64,000 bases of DNA, taken from NCBI GenBank assembly GCA_023229465.1, contig JALNZE010000009.1, forward strand, positions 62,001-126,000, read 5' to 3'. The stretch comes from Chitinophagaceae bacterium (GTDB lineage: Bacteria > Bacteroidota > Bacteroidia > Chitinophagales > Chitinophagaceae). Positions 41,856-51,761 of the stretch are shown here, piece after piece. The notes under the pieces were generated by a model. That model made no database searches and was not told the DNA's origin. It worked only from the letters and a program-made list of their open reading frames with translations. The position numbers and the translations under genes were made by a program. The first letter of the stretch is position 1, and every line of letters starts with the position of its first letter.

Positions 41856-44798
41856 TCAGAGCCATTTATTGATGATAACAGCAATAGATGCGCTGATAAA
41901 AGGTTTTGTAACAAAATCATCCATACCCATTTGAAAACATAACTCTTTCTCTTCATTTTGTGTGGCCGCAGTTAAAGCTATGATGGGGGTTCTTGTATTT
42001 TTTTCAAGCTTTCTAATCTCTACGGTTGCTTCTTGCCCATTCATTTCCGGCATTTGAATATCCATAAAAATGATATCCGGTTGATGTTGGATGTAGCACG
42101 CTACCGCTTCTTTTCCATTAACGGCCTCAATAATATCCGCGTTTGGAAGTACCTCACTTACTATTTTCTTGATAAGAAGTATATTCAATTCATTGTCATC
42201 CACTACTAACACTTTACACTTTTCTGTCCGTAATGCAGTGTAATGCTGGTGTATGGTCTCCTGAATTTTACCGTACCTGATCAGATGACTGACTTTTGCC
42301 AGGGTTTCAAAAAAATCTTTGATTTTAATGGGTTTTACTAACTGTTGTGAAACGGCTAAAGCCTGGCAGGCTTGATTCAAATGCTCATCTTCAGCAGAGC
42401 TATGTAATAAAATAATGGGCATTGCCGATTCATCTAATTTCAATTCTTCCCGTATAAGCCTGATCGTTTCAATCCCATCCATTTCAGGCATATGATAATC
42501 CATCAGGATGATATCATATTTATTATTCTGTTCGAGTAATTCTAAAGCCCTTTTACCACTCTCTGCCTCGTCACTCCCGATATCTTTTAGTAAAAGCATG
42601 TCTTTTATCAGCAGTCTGTTATTGGCATTATCATCAACAATCAACATTTTTTTAAACTGATTAAAATCTGTACTCGCTTCCGGTTCTCCATCCAATGTTT
42701 GAACCTGCAGGTCAAAAAAGAAAGTACTTCCCATACCCGGGGCGCTTTGAAGTTGTAACTTACTGCCCATCAGCCCTAATAATTGTTTAGAAATGCTTAA
42801 ACCCAAACCGGTACCTCCGTATTTACGGTTAGTAGAGGCATCTTCCTGAGAAAAAGCCTCAAATATTTTTTGCTTGTTTTCAGGGTTTATGCCAATACCG
42901 GTATCTCTTACGGAAAAACGAATGATACGCTTATTTTCCGAGGACTGGCTAATCGTTTCAATTTTTAGCTCTATTTCACCTGCAGGCGTAAACTTAACCG
43001 CGTTTCCCATCAGGTTAATCAATATCTGTCGTATTCTGCTTGAGTCAATCCAAATAAACCTGGGTAACCCCAATTCAATATTTAACAGTAATTCCAGGTT
43101 TTTCTTAAATGCCTGGTAACAGATAACATCCGATACCTGGTAGCTTAAATCCAGTATATCTGTTTTATGAATATCGATTTCGAGTTTGCCGGCTTCGATC
43201 TTTGAAAAATCCAGAATTTCATTAATAATGTCTAACAGGGAATTAGCGGATTGAAAAACCGCTGTATTGTATTGTTGCTGTGTAGTATCCAGTTTAGTTT
43301 TCATCATCAGGTCAGAAAATCCAATGACACTGTTTAATGGGGTCCTGATTTCATGACTCATATTTGCCAGGAACTCTGATTTGGCTTTACTGGCAGCTTC
43401 GGCTTTTCCTTTTGCTTGCAGGTAATTCTCTTCCAGCAATTTTTGTTCGGAGATATCGCGTATAATGGCAATCCAATGTTTGTAACGTCCATTACTATCT
43501 TTTATGGGAAAATAAGCGAAACTCGACCAGAATTCCTGGCCATTTTTCTTGTAACTGATTATTTCTGTTTTGCAGGATTCGAATCTTTGCATATTCTCAC
43601 GAACCATTTGAATTTCTTTACTGCCTGTTTTCACGCCCTGCAAAATAGAAGGAGATTTGCCCATTAATTCATTCATTGAGTAGCCTGTAATCCTGCAGCA
43701 GGCATCATTCACAAAGATGAATTTGTAATGCATAGGGTCAGTATCATCAATCTTTATAATGCTCACGCCATCTGTTGCATTCATGATTACCGATTCCAAT
43801 AACTTTAACCAGGCTTCTTCTTTTTTCCTTTCCGTAATCTCTTTTCCTATGCCAACCAACCCTATAATTTCTCCATTAGCATCTTTTAACGGTACTTTTG
43901 AATTGAGCATCCAATGCTCTTCCTTAAAATTATCAATAAAGTAGTTTTCCTGATTTAACAGGGATAAACCGGTCTCCAAAACACGGGAATCATCCGCAAA
44001 AGAGCCATCCGCTATTTCAGATGGATATATATCATAATCAGTCTTGCCTAACGCCTCATTTTCTGATGTCAGCCCCATATACTTTATATCGATGGGGTTT
44101 GCGATAATTTTTTGGTGCTTATTATTTTTTACATACACAGCATCCGGCAGGTTATCAATCAAAGCCCTAAGCAGGTTACGTTCAAATTTGATAGCATCTT
44201 CGGCTTTTTTCAACGCCGAAAAATCTCTGATGATAGCTAATGTTCCGGTAAATTCTCCATCCTCAAACTGGGGGGTAGCCGTAACATACACATTTTTTGT
44301 TTCCCCATTTTTTAACTGAATTTCTGTTGTATAGCTATCAGATTCACCGTTTTTCCGTAGTTCTGTTTTTTGCCGGATCATGTCATAATTCTCTCCAAGG
44401 AAAAAGTTATCAAGACCTACTCCGGTAAGTTCCCCTTTTTTTACCCCAAATAATTGTTCAGCGGCTGAATTGGCAAAGATAAATTTTTCAGATGCATCAC
44501 TTATCACAACACCTTCACCCATATTTTCAATCAAGGTAAAATACCTGGCTTCTTTTTTATTCCTGTCGGCAATACTTTCCTGTAAGGGTTTAAAAATGAA
44601 AACATAAATAACCGGGAAGATAAAAATGGAAAGCAACGAAGAATCCAGGATAGCTTCTATCCATATTGATAGGGCAGGCATATAGCTTAGCGTCAACATG
44701 ATAATGGCCTCACTAACAAAAATTGACACCACCAGCAGCAGAAAAATTGATAACTCCTTATTTTTAAACATATCCAATCTTTTCTTCGGTATTTTCAT
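41856..44798 (-). CDS. Hybrid sensor histidine kinase with three PAS domains and two receiver domains
   Basis: The protein has about 980 residues from the ATG at 44796-44798; an upstream start at 44933 would overlap proA. In order: two N-terminal membrane helices (about 17-38 and 53-70), three PAS domains (near 85, 205 and 330), HisKA with the phospho-histidine in EFLANMSHEIRTPLN, and an HATPase with NAVKF, DTGIGI and GGTGLGLSIS. A degenerate-looking receiver follows, then a full receiver with FMDIQMPEM near residue 913. No HPt domain is seen, so phosphotransfer needs a partner protein. It probably senses a membrane or small-molecule signal. Confidence 0.88.
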   Translation of the reverse strand: MKIPKKRLDMFKNKELSIFLLLVVSIFVSEAIIMLTLSYMPALSIWIEAILDSSLLSIFIFPVIYVFIFKPLQESIADRNKKEARYFTLIENMGEGVVISDASEKFIFANSAAEQLFGVKKGELTGVGLDNFFLGENYDMIRQKTELRKNGESDSYTTEIQLKNGETKNVYVTATPQFEDGEFTGTLAIIRDFSALKKAEDAIKFERNLLRALIDNLPDAVYVKNNKHQKIIANPIDIKYMGLTSENEALGKTDYDIYPSEIADGSFADDSRVLETGLSLLNQENYFIDNFKEEHWMLNSKVPLKDANGEIIGLVGIGKEITERKKEEAWLKLLESVIMNATDGVSIIKIDDTDPMHYKFIFVNDACCRITGYSMNELMGKSPSILQGVKTGSKEIQMVRENMQRFESCKTEIISYKKNGQEFWSSFAYFPIKDSNGRYKHWIAIIRDISEQKLLEENYLQAKGKAEAASKAKSEFLANMSHEIRTPLNSVIGFSDLMMKTKLDTTQQQYNTAVFQSANSLLDIINEILDFSKIEAGKLEIDIHKTDILDLSYQVSDVICYQAFKKNLELLLNIELGLPRFIWIDSSRIRQILINLMGNAVKFTPAGEIELKIETISQSSENKRIIRFSVRDTGIGINPENKQKIFEAFSQEDASTNRKYGGTGLGLSISKQLLGLMGSKLQLQSAPGMGSTFFFDLQVQTLDGEPEASTDFNQFKKMLIVDDNANNRLLIKDMLLLKDIGSDEAESGKRALELLEQNNKYDIILMDYHMPEMDGIETIRLIREELKLDESAMPIILLHSSAEDEHLNQACQALAVSQQLVKPIKIKDFFETLAKVSHLIRYGKIQETIHQHYTALRTEKCKVLVVDDNELNILLIKKIVSEVLPNADIIEAVNGKEAVACYIQHQPDIIFMDIQMPEMNGQEATVEIRKLEKNTRTPIIALTAATQNEEKELCFQMGMDDFVTKPFISASIAVIINKWL

Positions 44799-44896
44799 AT
44801 GGTTAAAGTTATTATTTTTTTGCCACTCTGAATGATTGGGCGAATTCGCCTGATAAACAGCCTGGTTGGAGATTATTTGCACCCCCAGTTCATTTT

Positions 44897-46141
44897 CTAC
44901 TTGCGAATCTGCCCATTCCCCTTTATTACCCATTTTTCAGTAACTAATTTCTCCAGCGCAAATGGGCCCCTTGCATGTAATTTTTGGGTAGAAATGCCCA
45001 TTTCGGCTCCCAAACCAAATGCTTCCCCGTCTGTAAAACGTGTGGAGGCATTCACATAAACCGCCGCCGCATCAACCTGCCGGAGAAAAAGGTCCGCTTG
45101 CTTTTTATTTTCCGAAATAATCGCTTCAGAATGTTTGGTAGAATACCCGCGTATATGCATTAATGCCCTATCCATATTCTTAACTATTTTAACGGCACAG
45201 GTTAAACTGAGAAATTCTCTTCCGAAATCCGCGGCAGTTGCTTTTTGTAAATAAGGATATCCCTGCAATAAGCTGTATGCTTTCTTTTCTGCCAGTAGTA
45301 ACACTTTATGCCTGGCAAATAATGGCTGTAGCCGCTTAAGAAAAGCAGCCGCGATAGCTTCATCAACCAATAGTGTATCCATGGCATTACAAACAGAGGG
45401 CCTGGATACTTTCGCGTTCACCACTATCGAAAGGGCTTTTGCCATAGCTGCCTGTTTTTCAACATAAACATGACATACGCCGGCGCCTGTTTCAATAACA
45501 GGTACCAGGCTATTTTTTCTTACATATTGTATCAGGCTATCAGATCCACGGGGTATTAGTACATCAATATATTTTGTGGCGCTGAAAAGTTCCTGTACGG
45601 TTTCCCGGTTGGATGGAAGCAGGGTAACGCAGTTAGGGTTCAATCCCTGTTCCTTCATTATTTTCCTGATCAGAGCCACAGACGCCTTATTGGTATGGTC
45701 AGCATCACTGCTGCCTTTTAGAATACAGGCGTTCTGACTTCTCAGGCATAGCGCGGCAATATCAAAAGTTACGTTGGGCCTGGATTCATAAATAACACCT
45801 ACCACCCCCAATGGAACGGCCCACTTTTCTAAACCTAAACCGTTGGGTAAAGTTCTGCTTTCCAATAGCCGTCCGGATGGATTGGGTAAGCGGCTGATGT
45901 TTCGGATACTGACAACAATTTGATGGATACGTTCCTCATTCAGTAGCAGACGATCATTCTTAGGATTATTTGGATCCTGCCTGGCCATGTCTTTACGGTT
46001 AGCCAGCAAAATAGACGAAGCATTCGCTTCGATACCTATTGCAATGGCCTTCAACAATTTTTTTAGCCGGCTATCTTTCTGGTTCCGCAGCGATAGGGCA
46101 GCTTCATACGTTTTAAAAACCTGGTTTTCTACTTTGTTCAT
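44897..46141 (-). CDS. proA: Glutamate-5-semialdehyde dehydrogenase (gamma-glutamyl phosphate reductase)
   Basis: This 414-residue aldehyde-dehydrogenase-fold enzyme has the ProA segments WAVPLGVVGVIYESRPNV, LIPRGSDSLIQ and the catalytic cysteine in SRPSVCNAMDT. It reduces gamma-glutamyl phosphate with NADPH, the second step of proline synthesis. It lies 17 bases after proB in a leftward proBA operon. Confidence 0.95.
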   Translation of the reverse strand: MNKVENQVFKTYEAALSLRNQKDSRLKKLLKAIAIGIEANASSILLANRKDMARQDPNNPKNDRLLLNEERIHQIVVSIRNISRLPNPSGRLLESRTLPNGLGLEKWAVPLGVVGVIYESRPNVTFDIAALCLRSQNACILKGSSDADHTNKASVALIRKIMKEQGLNPNCVTLLPSNRETVQELFSATKYIDVLIPRGSDSLIQYVRKNSLVPVIETGAGVCHVYVEKQAAMAKALSIVVNAKVSRPSVCNAMDTLLVDEAIAAAFLKRLQPLFARHKVLLLAEKKAYSLLQGYPYLQKATAADFGREFLSLTCAVKIVKNMDRALMHIRGYSTKHSEAIISENKKQADLFLRQVDAAAVYVNASTRFTDGEAFGLGAEMGISTQKLHARGPFALEKLVTEKWVIKGNGQIRK

Positions 46142-46158
46142 GATAAGTTATACAGCGG

Positions 46159-47193
46159 TTAGAATAGCACAATATTGTCTGCATGTGCAGCAATTACATT
46201 TTTGGTTGATATATTTTCGATGATAGCTGATGCCGGCAATTTTACCTGTGCCACCCCAATGATTTCATTTTCTTCATTCATTAATTGTACAATCTCGTTA
46301 ATGGTAAACCGGCCCTGTACTTTTTTAATGCCAATGGTTAGTAAGCTTTTTCGTTGATTCAATGCTTTTGCGGCCCCTTTGTCAACCATAATGGTTCCAA
46401 GGGTAATGGAACCACTGGCCAGCCATTTCTGCTTGGCTTTCAGGTTCGAAGGCTGGGGCAGAAAGGTAGTTCCAGCTTTACCATCCAAAGCTGTTTTAAA
46501 GGGGGAAATTGCTTTTAATCCGCAAATAATCACTTTAATACCCAATGATACCGCAAGCCTGGTAAATGTGAGTTTCGAAAGCATTCCACCTAATCCCAGG
46601 CTGCTTTTATCTGCATGCACATAGGCCATCACCGTACTGTCAATTTTATCAATTACAGGAATGATCTCTTTCTTATCGTTCATAAATCCACCTACTGATG
46701 TGCAGATAAATAAAGTTTCTGCTTCAAATGCGATAGCCAGTAAGGTGGCCAGCTCATCGTTATCAGAAAATTTAAGTTCTACATTACTAACCAGGTCATT
46801 TTCATTCACAATGGGCAGTATGCCATTATCCCAGAAGGTCTGGAACGTTTCTTTCAATTGCAGGAACTGCAACCGGTTAGAAAAATGATGACGCTCACAA
46901 AGTGCCTGTGCAACAGGTATCTGAAAGTAGGCAAAATATTGCTGGTATAAGCGGATTAACAAGGGATTGCCAATGGCTGCCGCCGCTTTACGTTCAGTTA
47001 AGCTTCCTTTATACTGATGAATATATGATTTACCACTGCTCACAGCGCCGCTGGAAACCAATACCACCTTGTATTTAACAGAAAGGTCCGCTATTTCGGC
47101 TGCCACTTTTTTGATAATGGTACGGCTGATCCGCCCATCCTTACCAGCAATAACAGCCGACCCTAATTTGATAATAATAACCCGCTTATGCAT
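46159..47193 (-). CDS. proB: Glutamate 5-kinase
   Basis: This 344-residue protein has an amino-acid-kinase domain opening IIIKLGSAVIAG, with VLVSSGAVSSG, VNENDLVSNVELKFSDND (substrate site) and LGLGGMLSKL, followed by a C-terminal PUA domain from about residue 265. It phosphorylates glutamate with ATP to gamma-glutamyl phosphate and is normally inhibited by proline. The start codon lies only four bases after a TATTTTTG box, so proB mRNA may be leaderless. Confidence 0.94.
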   Translation of the reverse strand: MHKRVIIIKLGSAVIAGKDGRISRTIIKKVAAEIADLSVKYKVVLVSSGAVSSGKSYIHQYKGSLTERKAAAAIGNPLLIRLYQQYFAYFQIPVAQALCERHHFSNRLQFLQLKETFQTFWDNGILPIVNENDLVSNVELKFSDNDELATLLAIAFEAETLFICTSVGGFMNDKKEIIPVIDKIDSTVMAYVHADKSSLGLGGMLSKLTFTRLAVSLGIKVIICGLKAISPFKTALDGKAGTTFLPQPSNLKAKQKWLASGSITLGTIMVDKGAAKALNQRKSLLTIGIKKVQGRFTINEIVQLMNEENEIIGVAQVKLPASAIIENISTKNVIAAHADNIVLF

Positions 47194-47197
47194 AGCA

Positions 47198-47205
47198 CAA
47201 AAATA
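47198..47205 (-). promoter_or_regulatory. TATTTTTG promoter box immediately before proB
   Basis: On the minus strand TATTTTTG is separated from the proB ATG by TGCT only. Expected transcription start is at or beside the A of the ATG. Confidence 0.5.
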
Positions 47206-47249
47206 AGCGCTTATCCTATATCAGGCAGGCATATTAGCAGTTGGCCATT

Positions 47250-47927
47250 TCATTTGTCTTTTAAGAGTGATTCCCCTTTTATGATCCAGGAGGTACCAAA
47301 GGCAATTAATGCAGTACTTTCCAATACCAGTACCGGTTTATACTTTTCAAGACCGGGTAATGAATTTTCAAACAAATGATAAGCGCCTAATAAAATGATA
47401 CAGGCAAGAATAATGATTCCGCATATAATATAGAGGCGGTTTCGAATTTTCTTCCTGGAAGTCTTTGCTTTCTTGTCAGAGGATTTTGTAAAGAGGAACA
47501 ATGAAAAAAAAGCGAAACTGCTAAAAAGCAATGCAGCGGACGTATAATGAATATAATTTACAGAATTTTTACGACTGGTACGTATAAATTGGCATAGTGA
47601 ATTACTATCCGCATCTGTAGGAAAAAAAGCAACCAGTATGGCAAATACGGCTGCCAGGTTCCCGGTTATATTATCTATACGGTCGTAGCCTTTGTAAGAA
47701 AACAGGAAAAGCGCCACGGCACACAGGGTTCCTACAAAATAATTACCCATGATAGAATAATAATAATGGCTTATAGAAGGCTGGTATTGTGTGCATTGAT
47801 CAAAAATGCGGGACCCCGTCATTAAAACAAACGATAGCAATATTCCTAAAAAACCTACCCATTTTCTAAGGGTCAGGTAAGAAATCAGTAATGTCTGTTC
47901 ATGGCTGGAAGCTTGATTGTTCGGCAT
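47250..47927 (-). CDS. Polytopic membrane protein of unknown function
   Basis: This 225-residue integral membrane protein has about six hydrophobic helices: GFLGILLSFVLMTG, FVGTLCAVALFLFS, NLAAVFAILVAFFP, ALLFSSFAFFSLFLF, IICGIIILACIILLG and ALIAFGTSW. A recognisable pattern is SISHYYYSIMGNYFVG followed by a YKGYD loop and FFPTDAD, recurrent in small Bacteroidota membrane proteins I cannot name with confidence. No catalytic motif is visible. It is 37 bases after the unknown gene at 47965-48657 and 56 bases before proB on the same strand. Confidence 0.65.
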   Translation of the reverse strand: MPNNQASSHEQTLLISYLTLRKWVGFLGILLSFVLMTGSRIFDQCTQYQPSISHYYYSIMGNYFVGTLCAVALFLFSYKGYDRIDNITGNLAAVFAILVAFFPTDADSNSLCQFIRTSRKNSVNYIHYTSAALLFSSFAFFSLFLFTKSSDKKAKTSRKKIRNRLYIICGIIILACIILLGAYHLFENSLPGLEKYKPVLVLESTALIAFGTSWIIKGESLLKDK

Positions 47928-47964
47928 AGGTTGATTGGATTGTATTTTGGAGTATTTGTTTGAA

Positions 47965-48657
47965 TTACCGCGTAAACCTTGCCTGTTTTTCCTGGTATGC
48001 GAATATGGAATAGTCGATGAGCATATTATTGGTCAGATCAGGCACATCATCTTTTTTCCTTTCCCCATGTAAAAAGTGTTCCTGCCGGTTAAGCGACATA
48101 TATAAAATGCCAATCAAATCATCTTTATTTGCCCTGGCTGCGTTGGCAATTACATTGATGATATATTTGGTAATTTCTGTGGTAGCCGTAAAAGCAGGAT
48201 TGGCGGATTTTTTAAGTAACCCAGAAATAGATTTGGTAAAAGAGTCAAAGCCTTTATCAGCAAGGATATCAGTTACTATTTTTGCGGCATCCCTGATATT
48301 ACTGTCGCTTTCATACGCAATGAACTGCCAGTCAAAATGGTCGGGAATTTCTTTGGATTGAAAAAGCACAAATCCGGTATCGCCAAAAATCATCTGGTGA
48401 TTGTCTTTTACATTTTCAATAGGAGTGAAAATACGGCTACTTACAATCGTTTCTACTGCTTTTTTAATAATTTCCTTCTTTTTAGCGGAATCATTGGTAA
48501 GTAACAGTTCCTCCATATCCGGTAAAAAGCCAGCCAGGTTAGTATTTATGAAGCTCAGCAATTTAACCTGGGCAATGTCTCTGCCAAATAATCCTAAAAT
48601 TTTTCTGCCTTCTTTGTTGTCGAAGATTTTTATTTTGTTGATTCGGAAATAGAACAT
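47965..48657 (-). CDS. Conserved-looking hypothetical protein
   Basis: I do not recognise this product of about 230 residues from the ATG at 48655-48657. An upstream extension to 48717 is possible but its sequence (VVLFCCQFYFNKHKN) looks non-coding. The start MFYFRINKIKIFDNKEG, the middle FGDTGFVLFQSKEIPDHFDW and the end VPDLTNNMLIDYSIF are well formed. The protein has no signal peptide or membrane helix, is mixed alpha/beta and highly charged. It probably shares a transcript with the membrane protein downstream. Function unknown. Confidence 0.6.
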   Translation of the reverse strand: MFYFRINKIKIFDNKEGRKILGLFGRDIAQVKLLSFINTNLAGFLPDMEELLLTNDSAKKKEIIKKAVETIVSSRIFTPIENVKDNHQMIFGDTGFVLFQSKEIPDHFDWQFIAYESDSNIRDAAKIVTDILADKGFDSFTKSISGLLKKSANPAFTATTEITKYIINVIANAARANKDDLIGILYMSLNRQEHFLHGERKKDDVPDLTNNMLIDYSIFAYQEKQARFTR

Positions 48658-48842
48658 GGTACATGCATTTTTGTGTTTGTTGAAATAAAACTGACAACAA
48701 AATAATACTACTTTCACAAATTTGCAACGGGAAAACCCCGTATTTATAGGGTAAATTGTGATGATTTCACCGCTAATTCAGGTTAATTCTTAGTAAGAAA
48801 GGGGTAAAACTCTACTAAAGAACAATGAAAGGCTGTGACTAA

Positions 48843-49922
48843 TTAAACGGTAAAAGAAATTTTCTTTGTATAGAGGAAATAACAAAGTCCCCACTCAATG
48901 GCAAAGATGCAGAGAGAGGAAACGATCTGACTAAGGATTAGTGGCGTATGAATGATACCCAGCAATCCATTGCCGATGGAATTTATATAGTTATTAAACC
49001 AACGATTACCCACTATTTCAAAAAACAGATAAAGGAAGAGTGAGTTCATTCCAACAATTGTAAAGAAAATCAGGTTTTTTCTGTGTTCACGTATATCTAT
49101 CCACCAGTAACAAAATGCCAATCCCAATAAACACCACCCTAAGGAAGCCAGCGTAAAACTGCTGGTGGCGATTCGTTTAATAATGGGCGTAATACCAGCC
49201 ATATCCAACCCGTAGCCTGCTACCAGACAGGTTAATGCCACTGCAGTCATCATTTCTATTTTCCGGGTTCCCCTAATTAATAATTTTCCTGTTAAGGCGC
49301 CGGCAATTGTATGTACGGCTGTTGGAATACAGTTAATAGCCACCCATCCATCATGATTAATTTTATTCATGAGTATGGTATCCATGTAATTTCCGAAATT
49401 ATGCTGATCGGTAAAAGGTTGATCAAATCCGGGTATACCGGTATACCGGTATAATACTTCCGTTAACAGTAATAAACCGGCGCACACTATTATTTGCGCG
49501 GAAGCTGACCATTGAAATATAAGAAAGGCAATCAAAGTAGTAAAGGATAATTGGGTTAATACATCCCATAATTCAAATGATAATCCACCCGGCCTAACCG
49601 CATAATCCAAAACTCCCCAGAAAAATAACCAGCTGCAACGCTTTACTATTTTCAGAAAAGATTGGTGCCAGGAAATACCCTGTTCTTTTTGTTTATGCAG
49701 CGAATAAGCCATCGCAACTCCTGCCATATACATAAAGCCTGGCTGTACCAGGTCCCAGAAGCGAAGACCGTTCCAGGGGTGGTGAAAGAATTGTAGAAAT
49801 ACATGATTCAGCAGACCGCCCTCAGTGGCCTGAAAAAGGTGGTTATAAAGGCCTGCACTTTCCAGCGCCAGCAGCACCATAATGAGGCCCCGCATAAAAT
49901 CGAGTGATTGTAATCTTTTCAT
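48843..49922 (-). CDS. HGSNAT/DUF5009-like multi-pass membrane acyltransferase family protein
   Basis: This 359-residue membrane protein has about ten hydrophobic helices. The N-terminal RLQSLDFMRGLIMVLLALES and an early QPGFMYMAGVAMAYSL segment are typical of the heparan-alpha-glucosaminide N-acetyltransferase (NagX, DUF1624/DUF5009) family, which moves acetyl groups across the membrane onto glucosamine. Here a sugar-acetylating role fits the nagB gene elsewhere in the window, but the substrate is unproven. It is divergent from a small membrane-protein gene, with a TAAGGATAT inverted repeat between them. Confidence 0.75.
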   Translation of the reverse strand: MKRLQSLDFMRGLIMVLLALESAGLYNHLFQATEGGLLNHVFLQFFHHPWNGLRFWDLVQPGFMYMAGVAMAYSLHKQKEQGISWHQSFLKIVKRCSWLFFWGVLDYAVRPGGLSFELWDVLTQLSFTTLIAFLIFQWSASAQIIVCAGLLLLTEVLYRYTGIPGFDQPFTDQHNFGNYMDTILMNKINHDGWVAINCIPTAVHTIAGALTGKLLIRGTRKIEMMTAVALTCLVAGYGLDMAGITPIIKRIATSSFTLASLGWCLLGLAFCYWWIDIREHRKNLIFFTIVGMNSLFLYLFFEIVGNRWFNNYINSIGNGLLGIIHTPLILSQIVSSLCIFAIEWGLCYFLYTKKISFTV

Positions 49923-49958
49923 GGACCGGCTTTTATTTCTTTTTCTTTTTTGCTATAG

Positions 49959-49998
49959 TAAGGATATACAATTTTCAATACTTTTTGGCATATCCTTA
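49959..49998. repeat. Inverted repeat TAAGGATAT / ATATCCTTA
   Basis: Two perfect 9-base arms at 49959-49967 and 49990-49998 are separated by 22 bases in the divergent intergenic region between the HGSNAT-like gene and the 50069 gene. Geometry suits an operator or a weak hairpin. Confidence 0.4.
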
Positions 49999-50068
49999 TT
50001 ATTATATTACTGATTTTGTATAAAAATCACATGATATCATCGAAAGTTTTGATAAATTTATTTTCTGC

Positions 50069-50464
50069 ATGAAGCGATACAGGATTATTTCAATTTTCTT
50101 AATGTCCCTATCCGGCCTGATTGGCCTGATACGTGGCTATCGAATGACCTTTTATCCTGGTGGCAACTCAATCCTGTTTCCCTATCCACAGGACCTGATC
50201 AATGATACTGTTTTTTCTAACCAAACTTTGTTTGGATGGATTCTATTCTTCCTTATTGGCATTTTCAGCATGGTTGTGATTATAACCATTCTTTTGCATA
50301 TCCGAAATTACGGTTACTTCATAATTGTTGAGGGAGTCTTCATTTCTTTTTTTACACTTACACATATCGTGTATACAGGATTTAGTTTCATTCATTTTTT
50401 TATTTTACCCCTATGCCTGCTAACCTTCATAATAGGTTTTCTTCAAACGCCAAGGGATTTCTGA
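50069..50464 (+). CDS. Small membrane protein of unknown function
   Basis: This 131-residue protein has four hydrophobic helices (IISIFLMSLSGLIGLIRG, FGWILFFLIGIFSMVVII, FIIVEGVFISFFTLTHIVY, FIHFFILPLCLLTFIIGFL) and ends in a short polar tail. No known family motif is visible. It is a single gene between the divergent HGSNAT-like gene and the acyl-CoA dehydrogenase, which has its own promoter. Codon use and hydrophobic pattern support a real gene. Function unknown. Confidence 0.6.
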   Translation: MKRYRIISIFLMSLSGLIGLIRGYRMTFYPGGNSILFPYPQDLINDTVFSNQTLFGWILFFLIGIFSMVVIITILLHIRNYGYFIIVEGVFISFFTLTHIVYTGFSFIHFFILPLCLLTFIIGFLQTPRDF

Positions 50465-50547
50465 AAACGAACCCTTATATAGGAAATAGCCATAAACGGG
50501 CGAAAGAAAAAGATAGATCATTTCATCAATCCTAACGTTCGTTAGCT

Positions 50548-50555
50548 TATTTTTG
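50548..50555 (+). promoter_or_regulatory. TATTTTTG promoter box of the acyl-CoA dehydrogenase gene
   Basis: TATTTTTG matches the -7 consensus and lies 22 bases before the start codon at 50578. Confidence 0.5.
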
Positions 50556-50577
50556 CAGCCTTAAACCTATCTAAACC

Positions 50578-51732
50578 ATGCATTTTGAATTGAGTGAAGA
50601 ACATTTGATGATACAAAAAGCGGCAAGAGATTTTGCCAGAACAGATTGTTTACCCGGCGTTATTGAGCGTGATGAAAAACAACTATTTCCACGTAGCCAG
50701 GTAACCAAATTGGCAGAATTGGGTTTTATGGGTATGATGGTTGATCCAAAATATGGTGGATCCGGTATGGACACAGTAAGCTATGTACTGGCCATGGAAG
50801 AAATCAGCAAGATAGATGCCAGTACCAGCGTTTGTATGAGTGTAAACAATAGCCTTGTTTGCTGGGGGCTTGAAGCTTTTGGTACCGAAGAACAAAAACA
50901 AAAATACCTAACGCCATTGGCCCAGGGGAATAAAGACGGGGAACTATATATCGGCGCCTTTTTATTAAGTGAACCGGAAGCAGGATCTGATGCTACCAGT
51001 CAGCAAACCAAGGCGGATGACATGGGTGATCATTACCTGATTAATGGCACCAAGAACTGGATAACCAATGGTTCCTCTGCTTCAGTATATTTAGTGATTG
51101 CGCAAACCGATGCAGTCAAAGGCAGCAGGGGAATTAATGCATTTATTGTAGAAAAAAATTCTCCCGGTGTGGTAGTTGCCGCTAAAGAAAATAAACTGGG
51201 TATTCGTGGTAGTGACACACATTCCATACTGTTAACAGATGTAAAAGTGCCCAAAGAGAACAGGATAGGGGAAGATGGATTTGGTTTTAAATTTGCCATG
51301 AAAACATTGGCTGGGGGGCGCATTGGAATTGCCTCACAGGCCCTTGGCATTGCCAGTGGCGCGTATGAACTGGCTTTGGCCTATAGCAAGCAGCGAAAAG
51401 CTTTTGGTAAAGAGATCATGCATCACCAGGCCATCCAGTTTAAACTGGCGGATATGGCCACTAAAATTGAAGCAGCCAGGTTATTGTGCCTCAAAGCCGC
51501 CTGGGAAAAAGATAATAACCTTGATTATACCCTGAGCTCATCAATGGCTAAAGTATTCGCCAGCGAAGCAGCCATGTGGACAACCACAGAGGCTGTTCAG
51601 ATTCATGGAGGTTATGGGTTTGTGAAAGAGTATCATGTGGAACGTTTAATGCGCGACGCGAAAATTACCCAGATATATGAGGGTACCTCCGAAGTTCAGC
51701 GGATTGTTATTGCAAGAAGTATCCTAAAATAG
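50578..51732 (+). CDS. Acyl-CoA dehydrogenase
   Basis: This 384-residue flavoprotein matches the short/medium-chain acyl-CoA dehydrogenase family. It has FLLSEPEAGSDATS and KNWITNG (FAD and substrate contacts), GRIGIASQALGIASGAYE, RKAFGKEI, and the C-terminal YEGTSEVQRIVIARSILK with the catalytic glutamate. It oxidises acyl-CoA to enoyl-CoA and passes electrons to ETF. It is a single gene; the chain-length range cannot be read. Butyryl-CoA-type activity is typical for this subfamily. Confidence 0.93.
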   Translation: MHFELSEEHLMIQKAARDFARTDCLPGVIERDEKQLFPRSQVTKLAELGFMGMMVDPKYGGSGMDTVSYVLAMEEISKIDASTSVCMSVNNSLVCWGLEAFGTEEQKQKYLTPLAQGNKDGELYIGAFLLSEPEAGSDATSQQTKADDMGDHYLINGTKNWITNGSSASVYLVIAQTDAVKGSRGINAFIVEKNSPGVVVAAKENKLGIRGSDTHSILLTDVKVPKENRIGEDGFGFKFAMKTLAGGRIGIASQALGIASGAYELALAYSKQRKAFGKEIMHHQAIQFKLADMATKIEAARLLCLKAAWEKDNNLDYTLSSSMAKVFASEAAMWTTTEAVQIHGGYGFVKEYHVERLMRDAKITQIYEGTSEVQRIVIARSILK

Positions 51733-51761
51733 CGGTGTAGCACCGCGGTGATTGAACTCCA

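Noticed and set aside
44799..44933. Longer start for the hybrid histidine kinase
   Set aside because: It would overlap the end of proA, and the added residues are polar and unlike the membrane start at 44798.
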